Source: a virus
IMG/VR virus record: IMGVR_UViG_3300023079_000001
Location: 1 to 43,386 of that record
DNA length: 43,386 nucleotides
Direction: 5' to 3' (one strand)
Each line of letters starts with the position of its first letter. Positions within the stretch are counted from its first letter, which is position 1. A program made the translations under genes and the position numbers. The notes beneath the pieces are model-generated. The model worked only from the letters and a program-made list of their open reading frames with translations, was not told the DNA's origin and ran no database searches. Below are positions 26,130 through 33,507 of the stretch, in pieces.

Positions 26130-28436
26130 TTACTTCAGACCAGACCAGTTATATGATCCAGCACTCATCGTAGGTGGGATCTTCAATGTCCTTTTAACTC
26201 CCTTGATATCTGTGACTTCAATTGGGTTGATCATCATCTGGCGAACAAGTTCTGGAATTTCTTTTCCACGATAGCAGAATAGAATTGAATCATGAATCTG
26301 TGCTTTAATTCTCACTCGTCCACGCAGATCACCGTAAACAGATTGCCGCCAGATCTTGTAGAATACTTCGTTGATGATGCCAACAGAAAGATTCTGCGGG
26401 CCATGTGCAACTGCTGCATTCAATGCCGGCTTAGAGTTATTCGGATTACTGAAAAAGTATCTTGTCCAGCCGAGCGAGCTGGTAAGTTTTTTCGTAATGC
26501 CGATTGTCCGCTTGATCCAAACTTGTAGATCCACCTTAACTTCTGGATATGTTTCTGCATACTGTTTGAGCAAGTGTCCGCACACATCATTAAGACTCCA
26601 TTTAACTGGAAGCTTCAGAATCCTTTTGGCTTCCGATACAATCTTAGGACCCATTGTCTCCAACATAACAGCCGGACCCATGTTATAGTTTGCACCGTGA
26701 TTAGTTCTCTTGCTCAAGTCACGGAGTTTCTTATCCAATGTCTTGCCATTTGCTTCGTCGTAGATCTTATCGTAAGCCACGCCGAAAAACTTACTAGCAT
26801 TCCAGGAATGATAATCATGGCTACTCTCCACAAGATCTATCAGAGGTCTGCAGCCGCTAATATATCCAACACAGCGAGCTTCTGATTGGGAGTAATCTCC
26901 TTCTGCAAGACCATCCCATCCTTTATCTGCAACAACAAAACATTTGACGACATCTCCGTCCCTGGCCGGAATATTTTGGATCTGTAAGCCACACCAAAAA
27001 GAAGATTCTGTTGAAGCCAAGCGTCCAGTGTCCGTTCCAGCGGGATTAAGTTTGTAATAGAGTCGATTGTTCCAGAACTTTTCCCAATCAAGATAAGTAG
27101 ATAGAAGTTTTCTGTAGCCTCTGACTTCGAGGATTGCAGATAGAATTCTTTCATTGAGCGGATGCGCAGAACTCGCCGCGACAAGAGCCTTCTCATCAGA
27201 GGATTTAACATTTCCACTCCTATCTGCACAACCCAGAACTTTAAGAAGATTCTTAACTTGGACCGGGCTGGCTGGATTGAATCCAACTCCGAACCAATTC
27301 TCTAGTTGTTTCTCTAATGGTTCGAGTTTGTCACTGACATTCTTCTTGCTCTTCTCGAATGCATCTTGGTCCAGTGACATTCCATCTGCTTCACAATGCA
27401 GGCAAGGAAACACCAGAGGAAACTCAATGAGATAATTCTTCTTCGCCCAGTCTGGCATTTCCAACAACAGACTCAGGCATGAATTTAATGTGGCCCAGCA
27501 GTCTCTTGCATTGTATTCGTAGTGATCCATCTTGTTGCCAGACTTACCATCATCTTTCCAGAACCGCACTTTTCGCAAGGCAAATGCTGTAACGAAGTCA
27601 AGTCGCTTTGGGAGTTCGCTATACCAAGAATGGAAAAGATGCTGTGTGTCATACATCCAGTTAAAGACAGGGCTATTGTATCGCAACTTATACAAGTTAT
27701 CGTACAGTCCATTCTGATAACATTTTGGGGCAGGCAACTCATTGAATTTCCTCATCCATCTTACGCCCCACATGGAGTTTGTTGGTATAACTACTGAGTG
27801 AGTTGTTCCGTCTGGAAACAACGCAGCAAATCCACAGCAATCAATTACTCGAAGATCATTTCCTTCTTGAGTTTCAATGTCGCTTGCAATTAGTTTTGCT
27901 GTGGCAAAGGCAGCCAGCAAACTTTCTGCGTTGTCTGGAGTCAGAAGTTCCCAAGTAAAATCTGTCTGAGGAAACCACGCATTCGGCTTGGTGATTTTGC
28001 TGATGAAACGGCGAAAAATAAATTCACCCTCTGGAACAGTACGCAGATGTTCAAGAGGATTTAGAAACAGGACTTCAAGTGGACGATCACGTCCGATCAA
28101 ATGACCAGAAAGTTCTATGAAACTTCCATGGTAATCATTCATCGACAACTTCTTCTCTGCCCCATTCTTATTGTAGGACTTCTTGAAATCTGGCAGAGCG
28201 TTGAGAATGAGAGTCAAGAGTTTTTGATCTGTGACAATTGCAGAATCCAGGTCTGCTGCTTTCGCTTTCGTTGCGAAGACATTAAAGAATTCTACCCCAC
28301 TCTCGGAGATAGAACCCTTTAGAATGTGGCCGGGACCAATTAGTTCTTTGAACTTCGGGAGATAAGCTCGATCCCGTTGTGCGTCTGGTCCAGCAGATTC
28401 ATGAGCTTGAATCCCAAAGAAGCCAATGGTACTCAT
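26130..28436 (-). CDS. Family A DNA polymerase with 3'-5' exonuclease
   Basis: Replicative polymerase (768 aa). The proofreading domain has Exo I SDIET (D186, E188), an Exo II-type NGLYDN and Exo III YNARD. The polymerase domain has motif A GDYSQSEAR (D514, E518), motif B RTNHGANYNMG (from residue 577) and motif C IHDSI (H715, D716), where most family members have HDE. All catalytic residues seem intact. About 150 N-terminal residues before Exo I are of unknown role. The ATG overlaps the stop of the 69-aa gene (ATGA). Confidence 0.95.
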   Translation of the reverse strand: MSTIGFFGIQAHESAGPDAQRDRAYLPKFKELIGPGHILKGSISESGVEFFNVFATKAKAADLDSAIVTDQKLLTLILNALPDFKKSYNKNGAEKKLSMNDYHGSFIELSGHLIGRDRPLEVLFLNPLEHLRTVPEGEFIFRRFISKITKPNAWFPQTDFTWELLTPDNAESLLAAFATAKLIASDIETQEGNDLRVIDCCGFAALFPDGTTHSVVIPTNSMWGVRWMRKFNELPAPKCYQNGLYDNLYKLRYNSPVFNWMYDTQHLFHSWYSELPKRLDFVTAFALRKVRFWKDDGKSGNKMDHYEYNARDCWATLNSCLSLLLEMPDWAKKNYLIEFPLVFPCLHCEADGMSLDQDAFEKSKKNVSDKLEPLEKQLENWFGVGFNPASPVQVKNLLKVLGCADRSGNVKSSDEKALVAASSAHPLNERILSAILEVRGYRKLLSTYLDWEKFWNNRLYYKLNPAGTDTGRLASTESSFWCGLQIQNIPARDGDVVKCFVVADKGWDGLAEGDYSQSEARCVGYISGCRPLIDLVESSHDYHSWNASKFFGVAYDKIYDEANGKTLDKKLRDLSKRTNHGANYNMGPAVMLETMGPKIVSEAKRILKLPVKWSLNDVCGHLLKQYAETYPEVKVDLQVWIKRTIGITKKLTSSLGWTRYFFSNPNNSKPALNAAVAHGPQNLSVGIINEVFYKIWRQSVYGDLRGRVRIKAQIHDSILFCYRGKEIPELVRQMMINPIEVTDIKGVKRTLKIPPTMSAGSYNWSGLK

Positions 28437-28642
28437 TTGTTATCTTCTGTCGTAGAAATCACACTGCGCAGAATAGTGGCAAGTTGTGGGCCAGTCAGAT
28501 TAATCACGCCATTCTGCCCTTCTATCCAATTCACCAGAACATGCTGTGCTTCGATCCAGATAGTTTTGGCTGAGGATTCTATATCTACATTCACCCAATT
28601 ACTATCTTTATCTTGCCACTGTTCAAATGATTCCATCTTCAT
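28433..28642 (-). CDS. Small unknown protein upstream of the polymerase (69 aa)
   Basis: Not recognised. Acidic, with a hydrophobic helix (WIEAQHVLVNWIEG). The ATG at 28642 is preferred because GGAG lies 6 bases upstream; another ATG at 28654 has no ribosome-binding site. Its stop overlaps the polymerase start by four bases (ATGA), indicating coupled translation and perhaps equimolar supply to the polymerase. A polymerase accessory role is possible but unsupported by sequence. Confidence 0.65.
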   Translation of the reverse strand: MKMESFEQWQDKDSNWVNVDIESSAKTIWIEAQHVLVNWIEGQNGVINLTGPQLATILRSVISTTEDNK

Positions 28643-28660
28643 CGCAAACTCCATCAGAAC

Positions 28661-28697
28661 TAGAAAGCCCCACTGAATTCTAAAACTCAGCAGGGCT
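28661..28697 (-). terminator. Hairpin terminator/attenuator after the ssDNA-binding-like gene
   Basis: On the minus strand an 11-bp stem with two G-U pairs forms between 28687-28697 and 28666-28676 around a 10-base loop, followed by TTTCT. The T-run is short, so termination is probably partial. This would give more mRNA for the upstream ssDNA-binding-like protein than for the polymerase, which makes functional sense. Confidence 0.6.
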
Positions 28698-28727
28698 AGA
28701 GGTTATGCGTTATCTAACAATATTCAA

Positions 28728-29207
28728 TCAGAGGATCACAACATCCTTGATATCGACATTGAATTGATCTTCGTTCTTACGATTCACACTACGCTTAACC
28801 GTTGCAGCGATCTGGAATTCCTTAACTCCTGCAATCAGTTCACGAATGTTCTTAGTTCCGACGCGATCAACATACGGAGCCAGACGCTGCTTCAGTTTGC
28901 CAATGCCGAACGGATTCGGAGCACCATCCTTCTTCGTGATGTGGAAGAATTCTGTGAACTGCTGCTTCGGCAAAACTTCACTTGCCTCGTCAGGATCTTT
29001 CAGTTCATTCACCGCATCAACCAGATATTCGGCAGCAATAACTTCCTTGTTCTCTTCGCCGATAGTTTTGATATCGAACGAAACCGTCAGATTGTAATGA
29101 CCTGACGGGGGAACTCCCATTGGTGGCAAGTCATCCAGATCATCCATCGAAGCATCAAGCAGAGCATCAATGTTGTCAAACAAGATACCATTAGTATTTG
29201 CAGTCAT
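28728..29207 (-). CDS. Putative single-stranded DNA-binding protein (159 aa)
   Basis: The 159-aa product has an acidic, disordered-looking N-terminus (DASMDDLDDLP) and then alternating strands typical of an OB-like fold (GHYNLTVSFDIKTI; KEFQIAATVKRSVN). Position strongly supports a recombination/replication role: it directly follows the Sak4-like ATPase and precedes the polymerase, and Sak4-type recombinases work with a cognate SSB. Unlike classical SSB, the acidic tip is at the N-terminus. The identification is an inference. Confidence 0.55.
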   Translation of the reverse strand: MTANTNGILFDNIDALLDASMDDLDDLPPMGVPPSGHYNLTVSFDIKTIGEENKEVIAAEYLVDAVNELKDPDEASEVLPKQQFTEFFHITKKDGAPNPFGIGKLKQRLAPYVDRVGTKNIRELIAGVKEFQIAATVKRSVNRKNEDQFNVDIKDVVIL

Positions 29208-29286
29208 TTCTCAATTCCAATCAATTTAAGTTACTTACGTGTATCAGATTTGTGGAGAGTTAATCTCTTCTCAGGTTCTGACAAAC

Positions 29287-30099
29287 CTATTGTTTTGGTC
29301 GACCGAAAATATCTACGATACTTGTATTCGATCCGTCTTCCAGCTTAACACCACTTCGTCCGCCAGTCAAGATGGTATTGGAAAATGTTGTGCTTGAATA
29401 TGCTGAGTGCTTCTTGTTGAGAACTTGCACATAAATTACTTCGTCGAAATACTTGGCAATTGTCTTGCTGAAGTTTCGAGTTCCTGCATTCGGAACCATT
29501 CGCTCCTTAGATTCTGACTTCTCCACATCAGTGTCATGTGTGATGACTACGATGTTGAGATTACTTACCTGAATCTTGGTGAGGATTTCATCTTGATACA
29601 TCCCCTGCAATCGGTAGTCATCAAAGGTGAACTTGTATTCTGGATCTTTCATCCACTCTTTCAGCGAGACTTTGTTTGCAGCAGAGTTAGCAACCTGAGT
29701 CCAACTGTCGATGACTAGAATATCTTTGTCCGTGAAAGTGGAAATATCAATCTCATCACTCCACCTATTCCCTGCTTCACGAGAACAGATAGGACACATA
29801 TTCTTGCCGTGGTTGTAGCAGAACTTCTTCTTCCCGCCTTTGAACAATTCCCGCAGAGTGTCAATGGCAATTGGATATCCACGATGATCTGGGATGTTGA
29901 ATACTTTGACTTGCTTCCGAAATTCGGGCTTCAAGATGGCAGGATTCAACAGCGTCTTAATGCCCTGCTCAAAATCAAAGAACCAAATCGTGAATCCTGC
30001 TTCTGCTAGAGCACCAATCAATGCAGTCTTACCAGACTTCGGTGGACCGTAGATAATTGCTTTGACTCTTTTAGTTTGATCGTAGTCTGAAAGATCCAC
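29287..30099 (-). CDS. Sak4-like RecA-fold ATPase (AAA_24 type)
   Basis: The 270-aa protein has Walker A GPPKSGKTA (18-26), a central strand with D42 and E44 (WFFDFEQG), Walker B DILVIDSW (D131) and a later HDT (VVITHDTDVEK), as in phage Sak4-type single-strand annealing/recombination ATPases. An insert carries a putative zinc knuckle: C94-x2-H97-x4-C102-x2-C105. It probably acts in recombination-dependent replication with the neighbouring ssDNA-binding-like protein and the Cas4/RecB-like nuclease. Start is GTG, with GGAG five bases upstream. Confidence 0.85.
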   Translation of the reverse strand: MDLSDYDQTKRVKAIIYGPPKSGKTALIGALAEAGFTIWFFDFEQGIKTLLNPAILKPEFRKQVKVFNIPDHRGYPIAIDTLRELFKGGKKKFCYNHGKNMCPICSREAGNRWSDEIDISTFTDKDILVIDSWTQVANSAANKVSLKEWMKDPEYKFTFDDYRLQGMYQDEILTKIQVSNLNIVVITHDTDVEKSESKERMVPNAGTRNFSKTIAKYFDEVIYVQVLNKKHSAYSSTTFSNTILTGGRSGVKLEDGSNTSIVDIFGRPKQ

Positions 30100-30107
30100 A
30101 GTATCTC

Positions 30108-30719
30108 CTAGTGTCGGACAGAATTCATAACTTGTGTGTAGATTGTTGCTGCCTCATCTTGCTGCTTTCTTTTTACGTCAGCTGCCCACACAAGTTCTGC
30201 GCGTTTGAGTTCGAACAATTTATCCCACTCTGTTTTGTCTACGCTGGTAATCAGTGCGATGCCATAAGTAAACCAACGCATTCCATCGTACATTGCATCT
30301 TGCGCGGGAACTGGATCGAGCTTGATGATTACTGGATTCTCGATGTGCAAAACAAGTCGGCAGTACTGAGCAATAAATTTCTGGAGTTGCAGTGCAGCAT
30401 CTGGAGAAAGCATCGCACTTGCAAGATCACGACCAACAGGAACCAGAATAGTTTCCGAAATGTTCACTACTCCAGAGGAGCGGAAAGCAAATCGTGAAAC
30501 ATGATCTATATTTTCTGCGTCTTCCGGCAGATCTTCCATCAGTGCAAGGTGTCCGAAATTGCAGAGAGCAATCGACATCACAGCAACTTCAGATCCACGC
30601 AGACTAATGAGACTTTCCATTTGAGGATGCAATGCCTTTGGGTAAAAAGGAAATTGCCGCCCTGTTTCTTCCGTGTCGTGTAGAAGATCCAGAGTAAAGT
30701 CTGTTGTGCCTAGGTTCAT
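30108..30719 (-). CDS. Unknown protein in the recombination operon (203 aa)
   Basis: Not recognised. A globular protein with no membrane segment; the last ~40 residues form a charged helix (LFELKRAELVWAADVKRKQQ). Its ATG overlaps the stop of the Cas4/RecB-like nuclease gene (ATGA), and it lies 8 bases before the Sak4-like gene. It is therefore co-translated with recombination enzymes and could be an accessory factor of either; that is inference from position. Confidence 0.7.
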   Translation of the reverse strand: MNLGTTDFTLDLLHDTEETGRQFPFYPKALHPQMESLISLRGSEVAVMSIALCNFGHLALMEDLPEDAENIDHVSRFAFRSSGVVNISETILVPVGRDLASAMLSPDAALQLQKFIAQYCRLVLHIENPVIIKLDPVPAQDAMYDGMRWFTYGIALITSVDKTEWDKLFELKRAELVWAADVKRKQQDEAATIYTQVMNSVRH

Positions 30720-31849
30720 AATGATTCCATTCCAGTTGTGTTCTTTAGTAACTTGTGTCCCTGGTTAGGGTGCGGTTGTTGACTGCCTTGACTGATAAGA
30801 TCTTTCTCTTGATGCTGAATCAAATCACTCAGTCTGATCTTGAAGTTCAAAGGTTCTACTGCTTCCAGTTCCTCAAAGTTCTTAATCACTTCCAGATCGG
30901 AGAACTTCTTTCCGAATGTGCGATCACTATCAAATCCACAGACTTCAAAGAACTCACAACGACGAGAGAAGTTGAAGCAAGTTTGTCCGTGCTTTGGGAA
31001 GAAATTGATTCTGGAATATTCTGCCAACTCATTAGTCAGGAGCAGCTGACCTTGCAACCATTCTGCCTTGTCGAGTGCCGACTTAACAAAGGACATTGCA
31101 ATCCAGCGTTGGCTAGTTGTTGAGTAGATGCAATAAAAAACATCGTAGTCTGTTTCCCCGTATGTATCCACCACAACTGCGTAACTCAATGCTTGATCTG
31201 AGTTGGCATACAATGCCGGATCTACTGCATCAAATACTGTGGTCTTGTTTTCCTTGATCTTCAGTCGGCCAGTTTCTTGATGCTTGAGTAGTTCATCAAT
31301 GTGGCCGACATAGAAATTTCCATCTTCCAGATCTACTGCAATGGTAGCTTCTACATGCTCCACATAGTATTCATCCAGCCGCTCTTCTTCAAAGAAACTT
31401 TCATACAACTTGAGTGCCCAGACTGCATGAGCGAAACTTTTCTTTGGATCTCTGCCACTATCTTTCTTTTGTCCAGTAGCCAGCAGATCAATATTCCAGG
31501 CTAGGAATGCAGCAAAGATTGCCTTACTTACATCCCGAGTTCTATCAAACTCTGCAACACCAGCACCAACTGCATGACCGAATGCAAAATCTACGTTAGG
31601 TTCCATATCTGGTTCACCATCTTCGCAGTCTGCACGCAGCTTCATAAGTTTGAATTTCCGTGGGCAGTTCTGAAGTGTCTGCTCCATGGAATAACTCAGA
31701 ACATTCTGGTACTTTGCAAGGTCTCGGTAGTTCGTTCTTTTGTGTGTGACACCAAGATTGCTTGCTCCACTACTGCCAGAATCTACTTCAGAGTTCAACA
31801 AGTTCTCTAGTAATTGAGCTGCACTTGTTGTCGTTGTTGGGAGTTCCAT
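30716..31849 (-). CDS. Cas4/RecB-like PD-(D/E)XK nuclease with Fe-S cluster motif
   Basis: The 377-aa product shows the family order: a first cysteine in LQNCPRKFKL (C62), the catalytic GHIDE (D185), E200-x-K202 (KENKT), then a C-terminal cysteine group C291-x6-C298-x5-C304. This four-cysteine arrangement holds an Fe-S cluster in Cas4 and AddB proteins. It is probably a single-strand exonuclease that makes ends for the Sak4-like annealing ATPase. There is no CRISPR array or cas gene nearby. The ATG at 31849 lies inside the preceding gene's reading frame (62-bp overlap) and lacks a strong ribosome-binding site. Confidence 0.85.
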   Translation of the reverse strand: MELPTTTTSAAQLLENLLNSEVDSGSSGASNLGVTHKRTNYRDLAKYQNVLSYSMEQTLQNCPRKFKLMKLRADCEDGEPDMEPNVDFAFGHAVGAGVAEFDRTRDVSKAIFAAFLAWNIDLLATGQKKDSGRDPKKSFAHAVWALKLYESFFEEERLDEYYVEHVEATIAVDLEDGNFYVGHIDELLKHQETGRLKIKENKTTVFDAVDPALYANSDQALSYAVVVDTYGETDYDVFYCIYSTTSQRWIAMSFVKSALDKAEWLQGQLLLTNELAEYSRINFFPKHGQTCFNFSRRCEFFEVCGFDSDRTFGKKFSDLEVIKNFEELEAVEPLNFKIRLSDLIQHQEKDLISQGSQQPHPNQGHKLLKNTTGMESL

Positions 31850-32171
31850 AATGTTCTTTCATAATTTGCAGAACAAGTCCTTGCTCTTCATGAGATAAGA
31901 ACTCTAATGTGTGGGCAACATGGAAGTTGCGGAATGTCCAGAGATTCTTTCCAGTCATGTGATCTTGCAGGATCTTACATACTTCTCGAAGAATCTCTTC
32001 TCTTACTGGCCGACAGATGTGATGGAAGAATGGAGAAATTGGTGCCCAGTTAATTTGTTGTGGGGCTATCAACATTCCACACTTTCTTTTCCTCTCTTGA
32101 TTCCTTGCCCAGAACACCAGATTCCTAGCAATGAAATGTGCAACCAGTTTTGGATTGCTTGGGAGTTTCAC
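31788..32171 (-). CDS. Unknown basic protein (127 aa), GTG start
   Basis: Not recognised. The product is rich in His, Arg and Cys (for example ARNQERKRKCGML and SPFFHHICRP). The GTG at 32171 overlaps the stop of the preceding gene (GTGA), so translation is coupled. Its 3' end overlaps the nuclease gene by 62 bases in another frame, longer than usual here. It could be a small nucleic-acid-binding accessory protein, judged only by composition and neighbours. Confidence 0.55.
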   Translation of the reverse strand: MKLPSNPKLVAHFIARNLVFWARNQERKRKCGMLIAPQQINWAPISPFFHHICRPVREEILREVCKILQDHMTGKNLWTFRNFHVAHTLEFLSHEEQGLVLQIMKEHYGTPNNDNKCSSITRELVEL

Positions 32172-32473
32172 AAATCTGCGGCAGTCATCCTGCTCAATGC
32201 TTTGTTACTTGCCTTACCCTTGACTGCATCACGAACAATCTGAGTATTAGTCAGGGCTTCTGCTGCATCAATCAACATTGCAATCTCTGGATCTTCCAAG
32301 AGATGCACAGTTTCTGGATAGGAAAGAAGCAGACGATGCGACTCTTGCAAATGTGTCGGCATGGCTGGATCTTTCGTCAACAAGGCAGATTCTAAACTTG
32401 CCATCGACATTGAAAGTCTGCCCATCACATCGGCTGGAATTGCTGAAGTCTGGTTTTCAGTTGGGATCTTCAT
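32168..32473 (-). CDS. Unknown helical protein (101 aa)
   Basis: Not recognised. Helical and mostly hydrophilic, with a methionine-rich early segment (GRLSMSMASLESALL). The ATG at 32473 is chosen because AAGGA lies about ten bases upstream. A GTG at 32551 would extend the protein by 26 residues into the previous gene and has no such site. The start overlaps the previous gene's end by 17 bases. Confidence 0.6.
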   Translation of the reverse strand: MKIPTENQTSAIPADVMGRLSMSMASLESALLTKDPAMPTHLQESHRLLLSYPETVHLLEDPEIAMLIDAAEALTNTQIVRDAVKGKASNKALSRMTAADL

Positions 32474-32720
32474 TTGATTTGTTCCTTGCGGGAGATACAT
32501 ATTGAAGTATAGGAAAGGGAGTATCAAGAATGGCGTGCAGCCAGATTTCACCTTTACGCGTCACAGCAAATCCACTTCCGGTATCAGGAGTTTCATACAG
32601 AATCTCTTGTTCTATTAGTTGATTCCTATACTCTATGACTGCTGGAGCATTATGATTTTCCATCATCCTTGCTCTTGTGTGATGCCAGATTAGAATCTCT
32701 AGGTGTAGTGGAGTCACCAT
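32457..32720 (-). CDS. Small winged-helix-like protein (87 aa)
   Basis: The 87-aa product resembles a class of small phage proteins with a winged-helix look: it opens MVTPLHLEILIWHHT, has an AVIEYRNQLIEQEIL helix and a wing-like FAVTRKGEIWLHAI strand pair. It may bind DNA or a host protein; the function is unknown. It overlaps the preceding gene by 71 bases in another frame. Confidence 0.6.
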   Translation of the reverse strand: MVTPLHLEILIWHHTRARMMENHNAPAVIEYRNQLIEQEILYETPDTGSGFAVTRKGEIWLHAILDTPFPILQYVSPARNKSNEDPN

Positions 32721-33060
32721 TCTGTTCTTCCTTTATCTGATCTACAATATCTTTGAAGTCTATTACTTCTGCGCTCGGTTCTTTGAAATGTTTGCGGGCA
32801 TAATCTTTGAATGCCTCCGTCACAACATGTTCACCTAATCTTGATGCTCCCCAAATACTAACTCGCAACATGGCAGTTGAGAAAGCATCCACTCCGAATT
32901 CCCGCAAGAGTTCTTGCTGCTTTTCCATTTCTTGCTGAGTTAATCTGTGGGTGTGAACATGTTCTTTCCCGTCGAATGTAAAGGAAACTCTAATGAGTCC
33001 TCCATTCTTGGCGAGTTCAATCTTCTTATTCTTTGCGAGTTGTTTGCTACTTAATGTCAT
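32650..33060 (-). CDS. Unknown protein (136 aa)
   Basis: Not recognised. The N-terminal part is basic (SSKQLAKNKKIELAKNGG). A beta strand pair with several His follows (KEHVHTHRL), and the C-terminus is charged and likely disordered. The start ATG at 33060 overlaps the stop of the preceding gene (ATGA), so the longer frame reaching 33132 is rejected. Confidence 0.6.
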   Translation of the reverse strand: MTLSSKQLAKNKKIELAKNGGLIRVSFTFDGKEHVHTHRLTQQEMEKQQELLREFGVDAFSTAMLRVSIWGASRLGEHVVTEAFKDYARKHFKEPSAEVIDFKDIVDQIKEEQNGDSTTPRDSNLASHKSKDDGKS

Positions 33061-33299
33061 AGTCGCGTCTCGTAAGAAAGGGTGAATGTAACTTTGACTC
33101 TGCCCTGCCCTAGGTCTTCCCGCTTTGTCCACATTTTGGGGAAGCGGATCTTCTTAACTTTCCTCTTGAGTCCGTTCTCAAAACTCTTTGTTCTTCTTAC
33201 TCCCTGGATTAAAGTCTGAGCATGATCTTTGCTGACCACAACTTCTGCTTTCCCATTTGCTTTGACTGCGTTCCAGATATCTGCATATAAATAACTCAT
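33057..33299 (-). CDS. Small basic protein, first gene of the replication operon (80 aa)
   Basis: Not recognised. Strongly basic middle (GLKRKVKKIRFPKMWTKRE), possibly nucleic-acid-binding. The ATG at 33299 lies only 15 bases after the end of the terminator at 33314-33350 and has no clear ribosome-binding site; an in-frame TTG at 33332 lies within the hairpin and is rejected. It is the first of eleven genes, through the DUF3987-like ATPase, that depend on read-through or on a promoter in this leader. Confidence 0.6.
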   Translation of the reverse strand: MSYLYADIWNAVKANGKAEVVVSKDHAQTLIQGVRRTKSFENGLKRKVKKIRFPKMWTKREDLGQGRVKVTFTLSYETRL

Positions 33300-33313
33300 G
33301 ACAGACCCAGAGT

Positions 33314-33350
33314 AAAAATGGCTTACACCCAATAGTTAGATGCAAGCCAT
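33314..33350 (-). terminator. Terminator/attenuator hairpin ahead of the replication operon
   Basis: On the minus strand a 10-bp stem with one G-U pair forms between 33341-33350 (ATGGCTTGCA) and 33318-33327 (TGTAAGCCAT), with a 13-base loop and five T at its end. It fits an intrinsic terminator but lies directly upstream of a start codon (33299), so it probably works as an attenuator. The hairpin also contains a tiny ATG...TAA frame (33336-33350), which might be a leader peptide. Confidence 0.7.
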
Positions 33351-33387
33351 GTCTCTCAAGTAGATTCTATGTTTAAAGGTGTCCCAT

Positions 33388-33393
33388 TTTATA
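33388..33393 (-). promoter_or_regulatory. Possible -10 box in the leader of the replication operon
   Basis: TATAAA on the minus strand, within TTTATAAAAT. Seventeen bases upstream only TTTAGC is found, a poor -35 box. If used, transcription would start near 33380 and the leader would contain only the attenuator hairpin; otherwise the transcript comes from further upstream and contains the larger RNA structure too. Confidence 0.3.
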
Positions 33394-33416
33394 AAGCGTT
33401 GGGACCACACGCTAAA

Positions 33417-33502
33417 TAATCTTCATCAAGGGAGCTACTGGAATCCAGTGCTGAGAGGGAGGAAGAGATCTCTGAATCCCAGTTTACTTTAGATGAAGAT
33501 TA
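33417..33502 (-). ncRNA. Candidate structured leader RNA / cis-regulatory element
   Basis: A perfect 11-bp inverted repeat (33417-33427 with 33492-33502) encloses 64 bases. Inside are a second strong hairpin (33433-33435 plus 33437-33441 with 33445-33452, eight pairs around an AAT loop) and complementary GGGA/TCCC pieces that would close a junction. A further hairpin, AGCGT/ACGCT, lies just downstream on the minus strand (33395-33413). It starts 6 bases after the stop of the 183-aa gene and precedes the attenuator at 33314-33350. The architecture is like a riboswitch or processed RNA. The strand is inferred from the flanking genes; no known RNA family was recognised. Confidence 0.5.
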
Positions 33503-33507
33503 AATTC

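Noticed and set aside
30716-31849. CRISPR-associated Cas4 as part of a CRISPR system
   Set aside because: No spacer-repeat array or other cas gene is present; the nuclease fits a phage recombination role.
33428-33491. Plus-strand reading of the structured element as a cobalamin or TPP riboswitch
   Set aside because: Short stretches (AAGGGAG, AATCCAG, GCTGAGAG) recall those families, but the conserved cores are incomplete and no plus-strand gene follows.
33417-33502. tRNA gene
   Set aside because: The closing stem is 11 bp and no anticodon or T-arm arrangement fits; the size and junctions do not match a cloverleaf.
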